A program made the position numbers and the translations under genes. From Diphasiastrum complanatum (taxonomy: Eukaryota; Streptophyta; Lycopodiopsida; Lycopodiales; Lycopodiaceae): a stretch of DNA of 64,000 nt. Positions 59,584 to 64,000 of this stretch are shown piece by piece. The DNA lies in assembly GCA_029204225.1 (NCBI GenBank), contig MU832246.1:1-64000 (forward strand). Direction: 5' to 3'. Every line of letters begins with the position of its first letter. The first letter of the stretch is position 1. The notes under the pieces are model-generated. The model worked only from the letters and a program-made list of their open reading frames with translations. It was not told the DNA's origin and searched no databases.

Positions 59584-60140
59584 ATTTTAGACGACCTTTG
59601 GGATTTTTCTCTCTCTTCGCATTTTTCGCAAGAAGTCGAAGGTGCCCTAAAAAAGATGGTGATGTTTTTAAAACAATTTAACGCATGAAAACATTAGAGG
59701 AGTTCTAAATCCAAAAAAGACCCTTTGTAAAGATTCTTTTTATATTTTTTCACAAATTTTTCTTATACATGGACCAATCAAAACTCTCAAATTTGAAATC
59801 TATGTAATGTAACTTTTTGAGTCCACATTTTGATTCCATACTAAAAATGGCATAACTTTTTAGTGATAAGTCCAAATTTAGCGGAGTTTGGTGCATTGGA
59901 AAGCGCTCGACAAGGGCTTTCAAATGATATGCTAGATGATATACTTCTAAGCTACGATTAAAAAGTTATGGCAAGTCAAAAGTATTAGTGTTATAATATT
60001 TTAATAATATAAAAGACATCGCACGAATTCTTAAAGGGTCTCTTTGGAACTCAAAACTCCTCTAATGTAGATGACCTTCAGGATTTTTTTTCTCTTCGCA
60101 TTTTTTGCAAAGAGGCGAAGGTGTGTTAAAAGCAGTTAAA
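59584..60140. repeat. Nested direct and inverted repeats
   Basis: Block A (59584-59660) recurs directly at about 60066-60140: gacctt..ggattttt, ctcttcgcattttt, gcgaagg or tcgaagg. Block B (59691-59729, cattagaggagtt ... gaccctt) recurs inverted at 60032-60077. Only about 300 bp of AT-rich DNA lies between the B copies. No coding sequence. Confidence 0.7.
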
Positions 60141-60529
60141 CTTTTGAACTATGTAAGTGTCACATTTCGGGGAAATGCAAAAATGCCGAAGCTGTTGAAA
60201 ACATAGTGTACTTCTGCAGACTTGTTCTAAATACAAATTTTGTGGACGTCCTTGAAGATGGCCAAGTCTTCAATGACTTCAAGTTATTAAACTTGACATC
60301 TGAACTTTGAAATTATGACAGGATTGGTTACCCTTTGCTGGAGATCAACCGGAAGCCCGCTGTAAGCGTTCTTCAAATAAATTGGCTGTTTGAGTTTGTG
60401 ATTCCTGCAGGTATCAGATGAGCATACATAGAACCAAAATTGGTTTCACCTGACCCTAGATCAATGATCAATAAACATGCAAGAAGAATCATGAAATAGA
60501 AATTAGTCATTTACCAAGGAGGCAACTGT

Positions 60530-60910
60530 GGGCTTAATTTCCAACAATAGACACTGGAGTAAATAGCATTCAAGGCTTATAAGATATTTGTCTCTCGACA
60601 CTTGTAAATATATATACTAGCTGAATCAAGCTATGTAGGTGTTCTTCTCCAATCAGAGTTATCTATAGTCAGCATTATCAGGCTCAACAAGCTGAAGTTA
60701 TTACTTCAAGCCATTGTACTCATTGTTGATATTAATCAAAGTGCAATTTTTGTCTCACTACTATATTGTTCTTTTAAGCAATTTGTATGAATCATTCTTC
60801 TTGAATATTTCTGCTGCTAATTGCTGTGTTTTCGTTCTTAAACGCCTATGCCCAAAGCTTCGAGCTTCCGCTGCCAGTCATCCCGACATTTTACGACATG
60901 GTATTAGAGC
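60530..60910 (+). mobile_element. Copia 5' LTR end and primer-binding site
   Basis: PBS TGGTATTAGAGC at 60899-60910 directly follows an LTR-like end ACGACA at 60898. A TATATATA stretch near 60607 may be the promoter. The left LTR border is uncertain. Confidence 0.6.
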
Positions 60911-61041
60911 AGACATTTAAGTAATCTGCATTTCTACTGCGGATTATCAGTCTTATTTTTATCAAGACGTCTTTCTAGCAAATGCACAGCCAATAGTATT
61001 CCGACAATCGTTGTTTCTACCAACAATCTCCTTCAACCAGA

Positions 61042-62659
61042 ATGGATCCATCATCTAGTTCATCTCTCATTGACAAACTCGATGGAGATAGCTACCATCT
61101 CTGGAAATTCAAGATGAAGGTTATACTTCTAGCCAAAGAATTGTGGGATATTGTTGATGGCACAGAGCTCAAACCAGAAGGAGATGCAGCCAGCATCACT
61201 AAGTGGAGACTGAGAGATGAGAAAGCATTTGTCATGATCACCCTCAACATCAAGGATGCTCAAATCAGCCATATACGTACTGCTCAGACTGCTAAGAATG
61301 CATGGGACATCCTAGCAATTCTCTACAACATCAGAGACGCTACTTCCAAGTTTCATTTGAGAAAGAGATTCTTCACCCTCAGAATGCCTGATGTAGATAG
61401 TATTTCGAGTCATCTGAACACCTTCAGAAATCTTATGGAGCAGATGACTGCAACTGGCTCAGTCATAGAAGATTTCGATGCACTCATAACTCTATTATCG
61501 AGTCTACCTGGACCAAAGTCGAAGAACAACAGGATATTGATCCCTGACATTAGATTCCGGAGCAACTCAACACATGACTCACCATCATGACTAGTTCAAA
61601 GACTATAAGTCATTCACCCACTCTCAAATTGTGCAACTTAAAGACAACTCATCACATTCAATCGAAAAGTGAAAGAATAGTCAGAGTTAAATTCAAAAGA
61701 GGTGAGGTCAAGTTGTTGTCCAACGTTCTCCACATTCCAAATCTGACAAAGAATCTACTCTCAATTAGCAAAATCATTGATTCAGGTCAAAGGGTCAAAT
61801 TCAATACAGAAGGCTGCACAATTCTTGACAAATCTCAGAAGGTTCTAGCCGAAGAAGTGGCTATCTCTACAAACACAACCATTGCTACTCTTCTAACAGT
61901 CAAGCTCTTCACACAACCACTTCTGAATCAACTAATATGCCATAGCATTTTAGACTTGGCCATTTTAACTTCAACAATATTCAGCAAATGTCAACTCAAA
62001 GTCTAGTACAAAATCTGTCTTCAGTCAGCAAGCCAACTCTTCCATGCGAAAGTTGTATTATTAGCAAGCATGCAAGAAGTCCCTTCATTTCAAACTCAGC
62101 TCATACATCTAAGGGCTTGCTTGACCTTGTACGTAGCGACATTTGTGGCTCGATGCAGACTGCTTCCACAGGGGGAGCTTTCTATTTTCTAACCTTCATC
62201 GATGAATTCTCTCGAAGGACTGCCACCTACTATATGAAGAACAAATACGAAGCATTCAAGTACTTCAAGCAGTTCAAGGCATCTGCAGAAAATCAGACTC
62301 AGAGGAAGATCAAAACTCTATGCACAGATGGAGGAGGAGAGTATATCTCACATAATTCAAGGAGTGCTGCAAGGCCAATGGAATACATCAACAATATACA
62401 ACCAGCTACTCACCTCAATCCAATGGTGTAGCTGAATGGAAGAATCAAACACTCATCGAAAGTGCCAAGAGCATGATGACCCATGTCTCTCTTCCAAAGA
62501 AATTCTAGACAAAAGTTGTTACTACAGCTGCCTATTTGCAAAATCCATCCATTACCAAAGCCCTAAATGGCAAGACACCTTATGAGGTGTGCACATGATC
62601 GAAACCATCACTCAAAAATATTCGAGTGTTTGGATGCATCGCTTTTGTTGAAGATCTGA
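61042..62659 (+). pseudogene. Ty1/copia gag, protease, integrase; interrupted by gypsy insertion
   Basis: Gag starts at ATG 61042 (MDPSSSSSLIDKLDG, SYHLWKFKMKVILLAKELWD) and is intact to LLSSLPG near 61512. A deletion then joins it, out of frame, to the protease box LDSGATQHMT (about 61550), so gag's tail and knuckle are lost. HIPNLTKNLLSISKIID and a decayed pre-integrase region follow. The integrase core has RSDICGS, LCTDGGGEYIS and, after a frameshift, NGVAEWKNQT; all three acidic residues remain. Integrase runs on (TPYEVCT, NIRVFGCIAF) until 62659, where a gypsy LTR begins. RT and RNase H would lie beyond that insertion. Confidence 0.9.
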
Positions 62660-63210
62660 TGTTGGAGGGTTTGCGGATCCCAAGGCAATCCTAACCCTAG
62701 TTAATGAGTGAGAGGGATCTGGCACCCTGCGTGTGTATGTCCAACCCGATGATCACATAGTTATTTGATTGATTAGTTAAAAGTTAATAAAAGGACTTTA
62801 GGTCTTTTTGTGGGACTTTTAATGTCACAGGGCCTAAATGTCAAGTTAGTGAATAAAGTTGGGTTTCTCTCCAATTTTGATGGTTCCCACACTTTTTTAA
62901 ATTTGAATAAAAAGAGAGGCCCAATAGGATTCAGAGGCTAGGGTCCTCCTCTCTACTATAAAAAGAGACCAACTCGAGTTGTTCCTGATGTTCATTTTCT
63001 CATAACATAAAGCAGATTGGTTCTCTTTAGAAATGGATTGATGAATGTCTTTGCTCTTCCTCTCTTCTCCTCATTTCTCATTCTTTCTTTGGATTTTACT
63101 AATTGTTGGATCTGATCATTATTGGGATTGCTATTTCTTATGCTTTTTGTGAGAGAGAAAGGGAGAGAGAGAAGAGTAAGTTTCTATCATTGTTGTGGAT
63201 TTAGGGTTAA
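62660..63210 (+). mobile_element. Truncated LTR of the complete gypsy's family
   Basis: TGTTGGAGGGTTTGCGGATC begins exactly as in the LTRs at 29459 and 37687. Similarity runs through the TATA box (62957) and the GA-rich block to about 63210. The last 200 bp or so of the LTR, the PBS and the leader are missing; gag sequence follows at once. Confidence 0.88.
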
Positions 63211-64000
63211 TGGAAGTAGGGGCCAGAGCACCACTTGGATGCTTTGCATGTGGAGAAAATCACAGAGTTGCAGAATGCCCAAATAAAGAAAAATTTGTAC
63301 CATTATGTCGTGACTGTGGATATGGGCATTGCTATAAAGACTGTCCAGCAAGACCGAAGCCACCACCAGCTATAGCACCTGTAAATTTGATAACAATCAA
63401 GCAAGGATCGGTAACTCATAATAAACCAAGTGCACCCTTGATGGTGGTCACCAGAGCACAAAAGCAAAAAGAACCAGTAGTGGATTCAGTACCTGTCGAT
63501 TCTATACCATTGAACGATACACCAACAGCATCGGAAATCTATCCAAATCTTAATGCTAAAAAATGAAGATATCAAGATATGAGACAGTGGATTAAACATC
63601 TACAAGAAGAAGAGGAACTTGAAGCTGCTAAAGTAACAGTTGAAGTTCGGTCTTCACCATTGCAGCCTCCAAGAAATTTACGTACGGATATGAATGATCA
63701 ATTACATCATCACAAAGAACCCTTCAAGATGACTGAACCGAAAGCACCGCATACAGAATTACTCATGAATATTTTGTCTAGCAAGATCAATATTTCATTG
63801 GGAGAGCTCCTAAAGTTGGTGCCAAAAGCAAAAGAAGTTTTAGCGCAAAATTAGCTCAAGAAGAATTAGAAGACCATCAGGAGCTGCTTTTTTGTGCTGG
63901 ATTTGAAGAATCTAACGATGTACTCCATGTTGGAGCAGCTTGGGAAAGTGAACAAAAGAATATCATTATGTCGATACAACATATACAATTTTCTAAAGAA
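63205..64000 (+). pseudogene. Gypsy gag C-terminus with two zinc knuckles and downstream segment
   Basis: Two knuckles of the CX2CX3HX4C form stand side by side: CFACGENHRVAEC and CRDCGYGHCYKDC. They bind the genomic RNA in gag proteins. A Pro-rich linker, a stop at 63564-63566, and a second segment with TELLMNILSSKINISLGELL follow, as is usual just before protease. A frameshift near 63850 leads into EELEDHQELLFCAGF, open to the window end. The capsid core is missing on the left. Since it carries the same LTR type as the complete element, this is likely the gag part which that element lacks. Confidence 0.8.

Overview
The window reads as nuclear DNA of a land plant with a large, repeat-rich genome. 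Evidence: GT-AG introns, a PPR protein with an organelle-type N-terminus, a VPS53 tail with the plant-type C-terminal extension, a TAXI/basic 7S globulin-like gene, a TTTAGGG telomeric remnant, and Ty1/copia and Ty3/gypsy elements primed by tRNA-iMet and tRNA-Asp sequences. The species is not determinable from the sequence. The long introns, the repeat load and the divergence of the cellular genes would suit a fern, lycophyte or gymnosperm as well as an angiosperm; this is inference.

Only three cellular genes are supported. (1) 2545-3666 (+): an intronless, secreted, aspartic-protease-fold protein that has lost the catalytic motif. A TATA box and a threefold-repeated leader lie upstream. (2) 23174-24039 (-): the last three exons of VPS53 (GARP/EARP tethering complex); the upstream exons are not recognisable in the window. 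(3) 48344-54918 (+): a two-exon P-class PPR protein with a 4.65-kb intron that holds a LINE remnant and two long GA tracts.

Nearly everything else is mobile DNA in various states of decay. 1-1.1 kb: copia RT (-). 5.9-7.0 kb: copia gag (+). 8.0-11.4 kb: gypsy LTR and pol (-). 11.7-13.1 kb: copia RNase H end and repeated LTR ends (-). 13.06-16.63 kb: a nearly whole copia gag-pol (+) that abruptly becomes a gypsy integrase tail plus an extra ORF (16.63-18.27 kb). 22.0-22.6 kb: a clean hAT-like MITE with an 8-bp target duplication. 25.1-26.4 kb: an internally deleted copia. 29459-38408: a complete LTR-to-LTR gypsy insertion with the perfect target duplication ATAAT. 38.5-39.5 kb: two copia LTR/PBS ends (-). 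39.9-42.8 kb: a gypsy pol related to the complete element. 44.1-45.8 kb: gypsy gag (-), a minisatellite and a copia 3' LTR (-). 58.1-59.5 kb: copia gag, PBS and LTR (-). 60.5-62.66 kb: a copia (+) interrupted by another copy of the 29.5-kb gypsy family that runs off the window end.

The most interesting thread is the gypsy family at 29.5-38.4 kb and its relatives. The complete copy has LTRs, a tRNA-Asp PBS, RT, RNase H, integrase, a polypurine tract and a TSD, but no recognisable gag zinc knuckles or protease. It carries a further coding region of about 2.9 kb after integrase (coiled-coil, possibly with its own TATA-like box). The N-terminal domain of this ORF recurs, diverged, behind another gypsy integrase at 17.9 kb. 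The partial copy at 62.66 kb has the opposite content: it keeps the gag zinc knuckles but has lost the end of the LTR and the leader.
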